This document shows positions 51,993-60,128 of a stretch of DNA of 64,000 nucleotides, piece after piece (the first letter of the stretch is position 1; each line of letters starts with the position of its first letter). The stretch is from Streptomyces sp. NBC_00249 (GTDB lineage Bacteria > Actinomycetota > Actinomycetes > Streptomycetales > Streptomycetaceae). The translations under genes and the position numbers were made by a program. The stretch covers positions 1,550,001 to 1,614,000 of the forward strand of contig NZ_JAPEMV010000001.1 of assembly GCF_026342355.1 (NCBI RefSeq), written 5' to 3'. The notes under the pieces are model-generated. The model was not told the origin of the DNA. It worked only from the letters and a program-made list of their open reading frames with translations, and did not search any database.

Positions 51993-53306
51993 GTGGCCAA
52001 CACCGCAGGCAGCGCCGTAGACGTGGCGCGCATCTCGGCCATGGACGCGCGGGAGGCGGCGCGTCTGCTCAAGGGGGTACGGGCGGCCGCGCTGGCCGGG
52101 GACCGCCCGCCCGCCGCCCCGCGCCCGGAGATCGCCGAGTCCTGGCGGCGGATGCTGGCCGGCGGGGTGCACCCCGACCGGGACGCCCGCTCCCGGCTGC
52201 TGTCCGCCGCCGAGACCGAGGAGCGCCGGCAGGTGTCGCCGCTGCGGGAGATCCTCCCGGTGCTGCGCGAGGGGCTGCTGCCCGCGCTGGACGAGGCCCT
52301 GCACATCATGGTCGTCGCCGACGCGGACGGCCGGCTGCTGTGGCGGGAGGGGCACTCCTCGATCCTGCGCAAGGCGGACCGGCTGGGCTTCGCGGTGGGC
52401 GCCGACTGGGACGAGGCGGTGGTGGGGACCAACGGGGTGGGCACGGCCCTGGTGGCCCGGCGGCCCGTCCAGGTGTTCTCGGCGGAGCACTTCGTCTCCA
52501 GCCACCACGACTGGACCTGCGCGGGTGCCCCCGTACGCGACCCGAGGGACGGGCAGCTGCTCGGCGTGGTGGACGTCAGCGGGCCGCTGGCCACCATGCA
52601 CCCGGCGACGCTGGCCTGGGTCAGCTCCGTGGCCCGGCTCGCGGAGCGGGAGCTGCGGGTGCGCCACCTGGAGTCCCTGGAGCGGCTGCGGACGGTGGCG
52701 GCCCCGCTGCTGGCCCGGCTGCCGGGCCGGGCCGTGGCCGTGGACCCGCACGGCTGGACGGCCGCGGTGACGGGGCTGGCCCCGGCGGACCGGATCCCGC
52801 TGCCGAAGACGGTCGGTCCGGGCCGGCTGTGGATCCCGCAGCTGGGCGACTGCGTGGCGGAGCCGCTGCCGGGCGGCTGGCTGCTGCGCCTCGCCGAGCC
52901 GTGCGCGACGGGCGCCGCGGTGAGCCGGGTGGTGCTGGACCTGAGCGGGCCCCGGTCCTGGTCGGCGACGGTGTACGGGGCCGCGGGCAGCTGGTCGCAG
53001 GAGCTGAGCCCGCGCCACGCCGAGCTGCTGTTCCTGCTGGCGGAGAGCCCGCGCGGGCGCTCGGCGGCCGAGCTGGCGGCGGAACTGTTCGGGGACCCGA
53101 CGCGCACGGTGACGGTCCGGGCGGAGCTGTCCCGGGTCCGCCGACACCTGGCCGGGGTGCTGACGCACCGGCCGTACCGCTTCGCGGAGGACGTGGAGGT
53201 GGAGCTGATCCGCCCCCGGGACCCGGCGCGGCTGCTGCCCCATTCCACGGCCCCGGCGGTGGTCCGGGCCCGGCTGGGCCGCGCCGGGCAGGCCGTGATT
53301 CCCTGA
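51993..53306 (+). CDS. GAF-domain transcriptional regulator
   Basis: A 437-aa AcoR-like regulator without an AAA domain. After an N-terminal ISWRRML-type helix (RPEIAESWRRMLAGGVHPD), a GAF domain at about residues 95-220 contains LDEALHIMVVADADGRLLW, GTNGVGTALVARRPVQVF and GAPVRDPRDGQLLGVVDVSG. The C-terminal part (LSPRHAELLFLLAESPRGRS, DPTRTVTVRAELSRVRRHLAG) is a winged helix. Such Streptomyces regulators often sit by aldehyde dehydrogenase genes; none is in this window. Start GTG 51993 follows the RBS GGGGAGG by 5 bp. It is followed after 5 bp by a GNAT gene. Confidence 0.87.
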   Translation: MANTAGSAVDVARISAMDAREAARLLKGVRAAALAGDRPPAAPRPEIAESWRRMLAGGVHPDRDARSRLLSAAETEERRQVSPLREILPVLREGLLPALDEALHIMVVADADGRLLWREGHSSILRKADRLGFAVGADWDEAVVGTNGVGTALVARRPVQVFSAEHFVSSHHDWTCAGAPVRDPRDGQLLGVVDVSGPLATMHPATLAWVSSVARLAERELRVRHLESLERLRTVAAPLLARLPGRAVAVDPHGWTAAVTGLAPADRIPLPKTVGPGRLWIPQLGDCVAEPLPGGWLLRLAEPCATGAAVSRVVLDLSGPRSWSATVYGAAGSWSQELSPRHAELLFLLAESPRGRSAAELAAELFGDPTRTVTVRAELSRVRRHLAGVLTHRPYRFAEDVEVELIRPRDPARLLPHSTAPAVVRARLGRAGQAVIP

Positions 53307-53311
53307 AGCGC

Positions 53312-53875
53312 ATGAGCACCATCACACTCACCACCTGGTCCCTCGAAATGAACGCGCCCGAGGATCTGGTTCCGGCGGCCGTGCCGGGCCCGGAGATCCG
53401 CATCGAGCGGGCCGAGGTCCCCTCGCCCGAGTTCAGCCGCTTCCTCTACGCCTCGGTGGGCGGGGACATCCACTGGACGGACCGGCTGTCGCTGACCCGC
53501 GCCCAGTGGGTGGAGCAGCTGGGGCGGCCGGGCGTGGAGACGTGGGTGGCGTACGACCGGGGCACCCCGGCGGGGTACGTGGAGCTGGACCCGCAGCCGG
53601 ACGGTGTGGTCGAGATCATGTACTTCGGGCTGCTCCCGGACTTCCGGGGCCGGCGCATCGGCGGGCACCTGCTGACCTTCGGCACGCAGCGCGCCTGGGA
53701 CCTCGCGTCGCGCTGGCCGGACCGCGAGCCCACGCGCCGCGTCTGGGTCCACACGTGCAGCCAGGACGGCCCGACGGCGATGGACAACTACCGGCGGCGC
53801 GGGTTCAAGGTCTTCCGGACGGAGACCGAGGAGAAGACCGACACCCCGACCCCGGGTCCCTGGCCCGGCGCCTGA
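53312..53875 (+). CDS. GNAT family N-acetyltransferase
   Basis: A 187-aa acyltransferase. The acetyl-CoA pyrophosphate loop is in LLPDFRGRRIGGHLLTFGTQ at about residues 110-130, following the beta-bulge strand VEIMYFGL; the C-terminal DNYRRRGFKVFRTE strand is typical of GNAT enzymes. It transfers an acetyl group to an amine; the substrate is unknown. Start ATG 53312, 5 bp after the GAF regulator stop, so the two are probably one transcript. A terminator follows. Confidence 0.87.
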   Translation: MSTITLTTWSLEMNAPEDLVPAAVPGPEIRIERAEVPSPEFSRFLYASVGGDIHWTDRLSLTRAQWVEQLGRPGVETWVAYDRGTPAGYVELDPQPDGVVEIMYFGLLPDFRGRRIGGHLLTFGTQRAWDLASRWPDREPTRRVWVHTCSQDGPTAMDNYRRRGFKVFRTETEEKTDTPTPGPWPGA

Positions 53876-53885
53876 CCCCTGCCCG

Positions 53886-53924
53886 GAGGGGCGGGGCGGG
53901 GGGCTGCTCCCCGCCCCGCCCCTC
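53886..53924 (+). terminator. Hairpin terminator after the GNAT gene
   Basis: A perfect 16-bp stem (53886-53901 with 53909-53924) with a 7-nt loop lies 10 bp after the stop. Confidence 0.85.
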
Positions 53925-54167
53925 TGGACGTAACGGCTGATTCCGGCCATCCTGAACCGAGCGCCGGACGATGGTGCGGGAGTGACGCGAGGGACACCGC
54001 CGCGCACTCCCCGGGAGCCCCACCGAGGCTCCGTACGAGGCCAGAGGGCATCCGACCAGGAACCCGGCCAGGTGACCCCGATCACGTGATCCCGTCATCC
54101 GAGACGACTTCGTCCGCATAGTGGACAGTAGTGGACTCCTCCAATCGGCCCATGACACGCTTCCGCC
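53925..54167. other. Promoter region of the sulfur assimilation operon
   Basis: No gene is supported here. The GTGGACAGTAGTGGAC direct repeat (about 54120-54135) is the only repeated motif near the expected promoter of the leader peptide. Confidence 0.4.
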
Positions 54168-54251
54168 ATGAATGGAGCTGGAATCGCCTTGGTGAGTCGA
54201 CGTCACGTCGACCTCGGCCGCATGTCCAGCGCCATCTGTCCGGCACGCTGA
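54168..54251 (+). CDS. Leader peptide of the sulfur assimilation operon
   Basis: A 27-codon ORF from ATG 54168 reads MNGAGIALVS and then RRHVDLGRMSSAICPAR. The C-terminal half is the hallmark of the short 'leader peptides' found ahead of sulfur and cysteine genes in Streptomyces. It ends 217 bp before sirA. Translation of its single Cys codon near the end could sense cysteinyl-tRNA supply and control transcription or translation of the operon. GTG 54192 in frame is an alternative start. No strong RBS precedes the ATG, so the mRNA may be leaderless. Confidence 0.8.
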   Translation: MNGAGIALVSRRHVDLGRMSSAICPAR

Positions 54252-54468
54252 CGGAACCAGCCACCGCCGCACGTCGCCGTCGTCCCCGCCGCCGCGGACG
54301 CGTCGACCACCCGCAAGCCCCCTGAAGGCCGAAGACCGCCCTCACCCGCCGGCAAACCCGGCCAAAGGGTGGCATTCAGTCGCACCCGCTCGGAGTCTCC
54401 AGCGTGCAGGGGCGCGCCGCCGCTCCCCCCTGCCCTGCCTAGAGCCGCTGATGAAGGACGTACCCGCC
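54252..54468 (+). promoter_or_regulatory. Possible attenuator region between leader peptide and sirA
   Basis: This 217-bp untranslated stretch includes a 7-bp stem (GCAGGGG 54406-54412 with CCCCTGC 54427-54433) just before the sirA RBS (GAAGGA, 54453-54458). The distance and structure fit control by a leader peptide; the alternative pairings cannot be resolved by eye. Confidence 0.45.
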
Positions 54469-56175
54469 ATGGCCGCCACCCCCGAAACGCCCGCAGCCGC
54501 ACCCGCAGCCGCAGCGCGCCGCAAGACCGGCCGTCATCGCGGCGAGGGCCAGTGGGCCGTCGGACACCACACGCCCCTCAACGGCAACGAGCAGTTCAAG
54601 AAGGACGACGACGGTCTCAACGTACGGACACGCATTGAGACGATCTACTCCAAGTCGGGCTTCGACTCGATCGACCCCAACGACCTGCGCGGCCGCATGC
54701 GCTGGTGGGGCCTCTACACCCAGCGCAAGCCCGGGATCGACGGCGGCAAGACCGCGATCCTGGAGCCGGAGGAGCTGGACGACAAGTACTTCATGCTGCG
54801 CGTCCGCATCGACGGCGGCCGGCTGACCACCGAGCAGCTGCGCGTCGTCGGCGAGATCTCCGAGGAGTTCGCGCGCGGCACCGCGGACCTCACCGACCGC
54901 CAGAACGTGCAGTACCACTGGATCCGGATCGAGGACGTCCCGGAGATCTGGCGCCGCCTGGAGGCCGTCGGCCTCTCGACCACCGAGGCCTGCGGTGACA
55001 CGCCCCGCGTCATCCTCGGTTCGCCCGTCGCCGGCATCGCCCAGGACGAGATCATCGACGGCACCCCCGCCATCGACGAGATCTACCGCCGCATCGTCGG
55101 CAACCCCGACTTCTCGAACCTGCCCCGCAAGTTCAAGTCCGCGATCTCCGGCTCGCCGCTGCTCGACGTGGCGCACGAGATCAACGACATCGCGTTCGTG
55201 GGCGTGAACCACCCCGAGCACGGCCCCGGCTTCGACGTCTGGGTCGGCGGCGGTCTCTCCACCAACCCGAAGCTGGGCGTGCGCCTGGGCACCTGGGTCT
55301 CCCTCGACGAGGTCCCGGACGTCTACGAGGGCGTCATCTCGATCTTCCGCGACTACGGCTACCGCCGGCTGCGCACCCGCGCCCGCCTGAAGTTCCTCGT
55401 CGCCGACTGGGGCCCGGCCAAGTTCCGCCAGGTCCTGGAGGACGAGTACCTGAAGCGCAAGCTGACCGACGGCCCCGCGCCCGAGCAGCCCAGCGGCCAG
55501 TGGCGCGACCACGTCGGCGTGCACCAGCAGCAGGACGGCAAGTTCTACGTCGGCTTCGCGCCCCGCGTCGGCCGCGTCGACGGCGCCACCCTGACCAAGA
55601 TCGCGGACGTGGCCGAGCAGCACGGCTCCGGCCGGCTGCGCACCACCGCCGAGCAGAAGATGATCGTCCTCGACATCGAGGCCGACCAGGTCGACTCGGT
55701 CGTCGCGGCCCTGGAGGCGCTGGACCTGCGGGTCAAGCCGTCCCCGTTCCGCCGCGGCACGATGGCCTGCACCGGCATCGAGTTCTGCAAGCTGGCCATC
55801 GTCGAGACGAAGGCGCGCGGCGCCTCGCTGATCGACGAGCTGGAGCGCCGCCTGCCGGAGTTCGCCGAGCCGCTCACCATCAACATCAACGGCTGCCCGA
55901 ACGCCTGCGCCCGTATCCAGGTGGCGGACATCGGTCTCAAGGGCCAGCTGGTCCTGGACGACGACGGCAACCAGGTGGAGGGCTACCAGGTCCACCTGGG
56001 CGGCGCCCTCGGCCTGGAGGCCGGCTTCGGCCGCAAGGTCCGCGGCCTCAAGGTCACCTCGGCCGGTCTGCCGGACTACGTCGAGCGGGTCGTCACGCGC
56101 TTCCAGGAGCAGCGTGAGGACGGCGAGCGCTTCGCCGCCTGGGTGACCCGCGCGAGCGACGAGGCCCTCTCGTGA
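54469..56175 (+). CDS. sirA: Ferredoxin-sulfite reductase (nitrite/sulfite reductase family)
   Basis: A 568-aa siroheme and 4Fe-4S enzyme that reduces sulfite to sulfide with electrons from ferredoxin. Two ferredoxin-like half domains each carry family text (TADLTDRQNVQYHWIRIED and LRTTAEQKMIVLDIEADQVD). The cluster/siroheme cysteines are in MACTGIEFCKLAIVETKARG and ININGCPNACARIQVADIGL. ATG 54469 is chosen for the RBS GAAGGA 10 bp upstream; an ATG at 54451 has none. Nitrite reductase is an alternative, but the operon with cysH, cysD and cysN points to sulfite. It overlaps the next small gene by 4 bp (GTGA). Confidence 0.93.
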   Translation: MAATPETPAAAPAAAARRKTGRHRGEGQWAVGHHTPLNGNEQFKKDDDGLNVRTRIETIYSKSGFDSIDPNDLRGRMRWWGLYTQRKPGIDGGKTAILEPEELDDKYFMLRVRIDGGRLTTEQLRVVGEISEEFARGTADLTDRQNVQYHWIRIEDVPEIWRRLEAVGLSTTEACGDTPRVILGSPVAGIAQDEIIDGTPAIDEIYRRIVGNPDFSNLPRKFKSAISGSPLLDVAHEINDIAFVGVNHPEHGPGFDVWVGGGLSTNPKLGVRLGTWVSLDEVPDVYEGVISIFRDYGYRRLRTRARLKFLVADWGPAKFRQVLEDEYLKRKLTDGPAPEQPSGQWRDHVGVHQQQDGKFYVGFAPRVGRVDGATLTKIADVAEQHGSGRLRTTAEQKMIVLDIEADQVDSVVAALEALDLRVKPSPFRRGTMACTGIEFCKLAIVETKARGASLIDELERRLPEFAEPLTININGCPNACARIQVADIGLKGQLVLDDDGNQVEGYQVHLGGALGLEAGFGRKVRGLKVTSAGLPDYVERVVTRFQEQREDGERFAAWVTRASDEALS

Positions 56176-56351
56176 GCGAGCGAGCCGCCCCGTTCTACTG
56201 CCCGTACTGCGGCGACGAGGACCTGTTTCCGAACGAGACGGGTCACGGCGCGTGGGAATGCAGGGCCTGCAACCGAGCCTTCCAGCTGAAGTACCTCGGG
56301 CTGCTGGCCCGGGGTCTTCAGTCCAACGCAGCTGGAGGGGACGAGATATGA
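56172..56351 (+). CDS. 59-aa zinc-ribbon protein between sirA and cysH
   Basis: A small protein from GTG 56172 with two CxxC knuckles: FYCPYCGDEDL near residues 10-13 and WECRACNRAF near 30-33. They should bind zinc or possibly iron. The remainder is a short helix (QLKYLGLLARGL). It overlaps sirA by 4 bp and cysH by 4 bp (ATGA), so translation of all three is coupled. It has no assigned enzyme activity. It may deliver electrons or metal, or help SirA or CysH fold; this is inferred from position only. Confidence 0.85.
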   Translation: MSERAAPFYCPYCGDEDLFPNETGHGAWECRACNRAFQLKYLGLLARGLQSNAAGGDEI

Positions 56352-57061
56352 CCACCACTCAAGACGCCGGTCTCAAGGCTACGGGCCTCAAGGCGCTGGC
56401 CGAGCAGGCGGGCCGGGACCTCGAGGACGCCTCCGCGCTGGAGATCCTCACCTGGGCGGCCGAGACCTTCGGCAAGAAGTTCGCCGTGACCTCCTCCATG
56501 GAGGACGCGGTGGTCGCCCACCTCGCCTCCCGGGCCTTCCCGGGTGTCGACGTGGTGTTCCTCGACACGGGCTACCACTTCGAGGAGACCATCGGCACCC
56601 GCGACGCGGTGGACGCGGTGATGGACGTCAACGTCATCACCCTGACCCCGCGTCAGAGCGTCGCCGAGCAGGACGCCGAGTACGGCCCCAAGCTGCACGA
56701 CCGCGACCCCGACCTGTGCTGCGCCCTGCGCAAGGTCAAGCCCCTCGAAGAGGGCCTGACCGCGTACGACGCGTGGGCGACGGGCCTGCGGCGCGACGAG
56801 TCCCCGACCCGGGCGAACACCCCGGTGGTCGGCTGGGACGAGAAGCGGCAGAAGGTCAAGATCTCGCCGATCGCCCGCTGGACCCAGGACGACGTGGACG
56901 CGTACGTCCTGGAGCACGGGGTCCTCACCAACCCGCTGCTGATGGACGGTTACGCCTCCGTCGGCTGCTCCCCCTGCACCCGCCGGGTGGCGGAGGGCGA
57001 GGACGCGCGGGCCGGCCGCTGGGCCGGGCGCGGCAAGACCGAGTGCGGACTGCACGGCTGA
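56348..57061 (+). CDS. cysH: Adenylyl-sulfate (APS) reductase
   Basis: A 237-aa enzyme that reduces APS to sulfite with thioredoxin. The PP-loop-like motif is in FAVTSSMEDAVVAHL (about 48-62), followed by VDVVFLDTGYHFEET. The 4Fe-4S cysteines are in DPDLCCALRKVKP and SVGCSPCTRRV, which mark the APS-using, not PAPS-using, class. The catalytic ECGLH motif is at the C-terminus (KTECGLHG). The start ATG overlaps the zinc-ribbon gene. Confidence 0.95.
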   Translation: MTTTQDAGLKATGLKALAEQAGRDLEDASALEILTWAAETFGKKFAVTSSMEDAVVAHLASRAFPGVDVVFLDTGYHFEETIGTRDAVDAVMDVNVITLTPRQSVAEQDAEYGPKLHDRDPDLCCALRKVKPLEEGLTAYDAWATGLRRDESPTRANTPVVGWDEKRQKVKISPIARWTQDDVDAYVLEHGVLTNPLLMDGYASVGCSPCTRRVAEGEDARAGRWAGRGKTECGLHG

Positions 57062-57087
57062 TGAATCGACTTACGGAGACTGAGCAG

Positions 57088-57633
57088 ATGAGCGTGAGCG
57101 ACCAGGGCGCCACGGTGTGGCTGACCGGGCTGCCGAGCGCGGGCAAGACGACCATCGCGTACGCCCTCGCGGAGCGGCTGCGCGGCGAGGGCCACCGGGT
57201 GGAGGTCCTCGACGGGGACGAGATCCGCGAGTTCCTCTCGGCCGGCCTCGGCTTCAGCCGCGAGGACCGCCACACCAACGTGCAGCGCATCGGTTTCGTC
57301 GCCGAACTGCTCGCGAGCAACGGCGTCAAGGCGCTCGTCCCGGTCATCGCGCCGTTCGCCGACAGCCGCGAGGCCGTCCGCAAGCGGCACGCCGCCGAGG
57401 GCACCTCCTACCTGGAGGTCCACGTGGCCACCCCGGTCGAGGTCTGCTCCGAGCGGGACGTGAAGGGCCTGTACGCCAAGCAGGCGGCGGGCGAGATCTC
57501 CGGTCTGACCGGGGTCGACGACCCGTACGAGGCGCCGGAATCCCCGGACCTGCGGATCGAGTCGCACACCCAGACCGTGCAGGAGTCGGCTTCGGCCCTG
57601 CACGCGCTGCTCACCGAGAGGGGTCTGGCATGA
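57088..57633 (+). CDS. cysC: Adenylyl-sulfate kinase
   Basis: A 181-aa kinase that phosphorylates APS to PAPS. Walker A is GLPSAGKTTIAYALAERL near residues 14-21, DGDEIREFLSAGLGFSREDR binds APS, and later comes VIAPFADSREAVRKRH. ATG 57088 is chosen for the CGGAGA RBS; ATG 57061, which overlaps the cysH stop, is also in frame. With an APS reductase next door, PAPS is probably made for sulfotransferases rather than for assimilation. Confidence 0.93.
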   Translation: MSVSDQGATVWLTGLPSAGKTTIAYALAERLRGEGHRVEVLDGDEIREFLSAGLGFSREDRHTNVQRIGFVAELLASNGVKALVPVIAPFADSREAVRKRHAAEGTSYLEVHVATPVEVCSERDVKGLYAKQAAGEISGLTGVDDPYEAPESPDLRIESHTQTVQESASALHALLTERGLA

Positions 57634-58571
57634 CCACCGCCGCTCACCTGCACGCCGAGTCCGACGCGGACGCGCCCTACGCGCTGTCGCACCTGGACGC
57701 CCTCGAGTCCGAGGCGGTGCACATCTTCCGCGAGGTGGCGGGCGAGTTCGAGAAGCCGGTGATCCTCTTCTCCGGCGGCAAGGACTCGATCGTCATGCTG
57801 CACCTGGCGCTGAAGGCCTTCGCGCCCGCGCCGGTGCCCTTCACGCTGCTGCACGTGGACACCGGGCACAACTTCCCCGAGGTCCTGGAGTACCGCGACC
57901 GCACGGTCGCCGAGCACGGACTGCGCCTGCACGTGGCCTCCGTCCAGGAGTACATCGACGCCGGCAAGCTGCGCGAGCGCCCCGACGGCACCCGCAACCC
58001 GCTGCAGACCGTGCCGCTGACCGAGGCGATCCAGAGCCTCAAGTTCGATGCCGTCTTCGGCGGCGGCCGCCGCGACGAGGAGAAGGCCCGCGCCAAGGAG
58101 CGCGTCTTCTCCCTGCGCGACGAGTTCTCCCAGTGGGACCCGCGCCGCCAGCGCCCCGAGCTGTGGCAGCTCTACAACGGCCGCCACGCCCCGGGCGAGC
58201 ACGTGCGCGTCTTCCCGCTGTCCAACTGGACCGAGCTGGACGTGTGGCAGTACATCGCCCGCGAGAACATCGAGCTCCCGGAGATCTACTTCGCCCACGA
58301 GCGCGAGGTGTTCCTGCGCAACGGCATGTGGCTGACGGCGGGCGAGTGGGGCGGTGCCAAGGAGGGCGAGGTCCCCGAGACCCGTCTGATCCGCTACCGC
58401 ACCGTCGGTGACATGTCCTGCACCGGCGCCGTCGACTCCGACGCCACCACGCTCGACGCGGTGATCGCCGAGATCGCCGTCTCCCGACTCACCGAGCGGG
58501 GCGCGACCCGCGCCGACGACAAGATGTCCGAGGCCGCGATGGAAGACCGCAAGCGCGAAGGGTACTTCTAA
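57630..58571 (+). CDS. cysD: Sulfate adenylyltransferase subunit 2
   Basis: A 313-aa ATP-PP-loop enzyme that makes APS from ATP and sulfate. The PP-loop is VILFSGGKDSIVMLHLALKAF near 46-60. Also seen are LHVDTGHNFPEVLEYRD, FGGGRRDEEKARAKERVFS, PLSNWTELDVWQYI and RYRTVGDMSCTGAV. It overlaps cysC by 4 bp (ATGA) and works with CysN. Confidence 0.96.
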   Translation: MTTAAHLHAESDADAPYALSHLDALESEAVHIFREVAGEFEKPVILFSGGKDSIVMLHLALKAFAPAPVPFTLLHVDTGHNFPEVLEYRDRTVAEHGLRLHVASVQEYIDAGKLRERPDGTRNPLQTVPLTEAIQSLKFDAVFGGGRRDEEKARAKERVFSLRDEFSQWDPRRQRPELWQLYNGRHAPGEHVRVFPLSNWTELDVWQYIARENIELPEIYFAHEREVFLRNGMWLTAGEWGGAKEGEVPETRLIRYRTVGDMSCTGAVDSDATTLDAVIAEIAVSRLTERGATRADDKMSEAAMEDRKREGYF

Positions 58572-58572
58572 G

Positions 58573-59913
58573 ATGACCAGCACCACCGAGCAGTTCGCCG
58601 ATCTGTCGGCGACCACCCTGCTGCGTTTCGCGACCGCCGGCTCCGTCGACGACGGCAAGTCCACCCTGGTCGGACGGCTCCTGCACGACTCCAAGTCGGT
58701 GCTGACCGACCAGATGGAGGCCGTCGAGGCCGTCTCCGCCCAGCGCGGCCAGGAGGCCCCCGACCTGGCGCTCCTGACGGACGGCCTGCGCGCCGAGCGC
58801 GAGCAGGGCATCACCATCGACGTGGCCTACCGCTACTTCGCCACCGCCCGGCGCCGGTTCATCCTCGCGGACACCCCCGGGCACGTGCAGTACACCCGCA
58901 ACATGGTCACCGGCGCCTCCACGGCCGACCTGGCCGTGGTCCTCGTCGACGCCCGCAACGGCGTCATCGAGCAGACCCGCCGGCACGCCGCCGTCGCCGC
59001 CCTGCTGCGCGTGCCGCACGTGGTCCTGGCCGTGAACAAGATGGACCTCGTCGGCTACGAGGAGACGGTCTTCGCGAAGATCGCCGAGGAGTTCACCGCG
59101 TACGCCTCCGACCTGGGCGTCCCGGAGATCACCGCGATCCCGATCTCGGCCCTGGCCGGGGACAACGTGGTCGAGCCCTCCGCGAACATGGACTGGTACG
59201 GCGGCCCGACCGTCCTGGAGCACCTGGAGACGGTCCCGGTCAGCCACGACCTGACGGCCTGCCCGGCGCGCTTCCCCGTCCAGTACGTGATCCGCCCGCA
59301 GTCGGCGGAGCACCCGGACTACCGCGGCTACGCGGGCCAGATCGCCTCCGGCGTGCTGCGCGTCGGCGAGGCCGTGACCGTCCTGCCCTCGGGCCGTACG
59401 AGCACCATCGTCGGCATCGACGCCCTGGGTGAGTCCGTGGACATCGCCTGGGCGCCGCAGTCGGTCACCCTGCGCCTGAAGGACGACATCGACATCTCGC
59501 GCGGCGACCTGATCGCGCCGTCCGCGAGCGCGCCGGCCACCACGCAGGACGTCGTCGCGACGGTCTGCCACGTCGCCGACCAGCCCCTGACCGTGGGCGC
59601 CCGGGTGCTGATCAAGCACACCACCCGCACGGTCAAGGCGATCGTCAAGGAGATCCCCTCGCGGCTGACCCTCGACGACCTCTCGCAGCACCCGGCCCCG
59701 GGTCAGCTCGTGGCCAACGACATCGGCCGCGTCGTCGTCCGTACCGCCGAGCCGCTCGCGCTCGACGCGTACGCCGACTCGCGCCGCACCGGATCGTTCC
59801 TCCTGATCGACCCGGCCGACGGCACCACCCTGGCGGCGGGCATGGCGGGCGAGTCCTTCGCCTCCACGGCCCGGACGACCGTCCAGGCGGATGAAGAAGG
59901 GTGGGACTTCTAG
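58573..59913 (+). CDS. cysN: Sulfate adenylyltransferase subunit 1 (GTPase)
   Basis: A 446-aa elongation-factor-like GTPase that drives CysD. G1 is TAGSVDDGKSTLVGRLLHD near 20-35, G2/G3 are EREQGITIDVAYRYF and ILADTPGHVQYTRNM, and G4 is VLAVNKMDLVGY. Domain II/III follow to the C-terminus. It starts 1 bp after cysD. No CysC fusion is present, matching the separate cysC. Confidence 0.96.
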   Translation: MTSTTEQFADLSATTLLRFATAGSVDDGKSTLVGRLLHDSKSVLTDQMEAVEAVSAQRGQEAPDLALLTDGLRAEREQGITIDVAYRYFATARRRFILADTPGHVQYTRNMVTGASTADLAVVLVDARNGVIEQTRRHAAVAALLRVPHVVLAVNKMDLVGYEETVFAKIAEEFTAYASDLGVPEITAIPISALAGDNVVEPSANMDWYGGPTVLEHLETVPVSHDLTACPARFPVQYVIRPQSAEHPDYRGYAGQIASGVLRVGEAVTVLPSGRTSTIVGIDALGESVDIAWAPQSVTLRLKDDIDISRGDLIAPSASAPATTQDVVATVCHVADQPLTVGARVLIKHTTRTVKAIVKEIPSRLTLDDLSQHPAPGQLVANDIGRVVVRTAEPLALDAYADSRRTGSFLLIDPADGTTLAAGMAGESFASTARTTVQADEEGWDF

Positions 59914-59916
59914 ACC

Positions 59917-60018
59917 ATGCTCACCGACATCTACTCGACCTTCGCGAAGGAGGGCGGCCGCGTAGGCAGCGGCGCCCTCGGCAGCGGCCAGGGAGGGGTG
60001 GCGCGATGTGCGCGATGA
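59917..60018 (+). CDS. Candidate 33-aa small ORF after cysN
   Basis: From ATG 59917, 3 bp after the cysN stop, a 33-codon ORF begins MLTDIYSTFAKEGGRVGSGA and ends CAR. No clear RBS is seen beyond the coupled stop, and it overlaps the leader-like ORF at 60006-60098 in another frame. It may be a remnant of an intergenic stretch rather than a real gene. Confidence 0.25.
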   Translation: MLTDIYSTFAKEGGRVGSGALGSGQGGVARCAR

Positions 60019-60098
60019 CGTACGCGCACCGCATGCGCGCCCTCACCCCCCACGAGCTGCACCTGTCCTTGCTCCACAGACGAAGACGTGCGTCATGA
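60006..60098 (+). CDS. Candidate leader peptide before the sulfur ABC importer
   Basis: An ATG at 60006 follows a strong RBS (GGGAGGGG, 59990-59998) and opens a 30-codon ORF with a basic tail (HLSLLHRRRRAS). It ends 30 bp before the GTG of the substrate-binding protein. Placement resembles a leader peptide that tunes the importer genes. It lacks the HVDL...SSAI signature seen at 54168-54251, so its role is uncertain. Confidence 0.4.
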   Translation: MCAMTYAHRMRALTPHELHLSLLHRRRRAS

Positions 60099-60128
60099 CG
60101 CCATGACGCTACGAGAGGAAGTCCTCCC

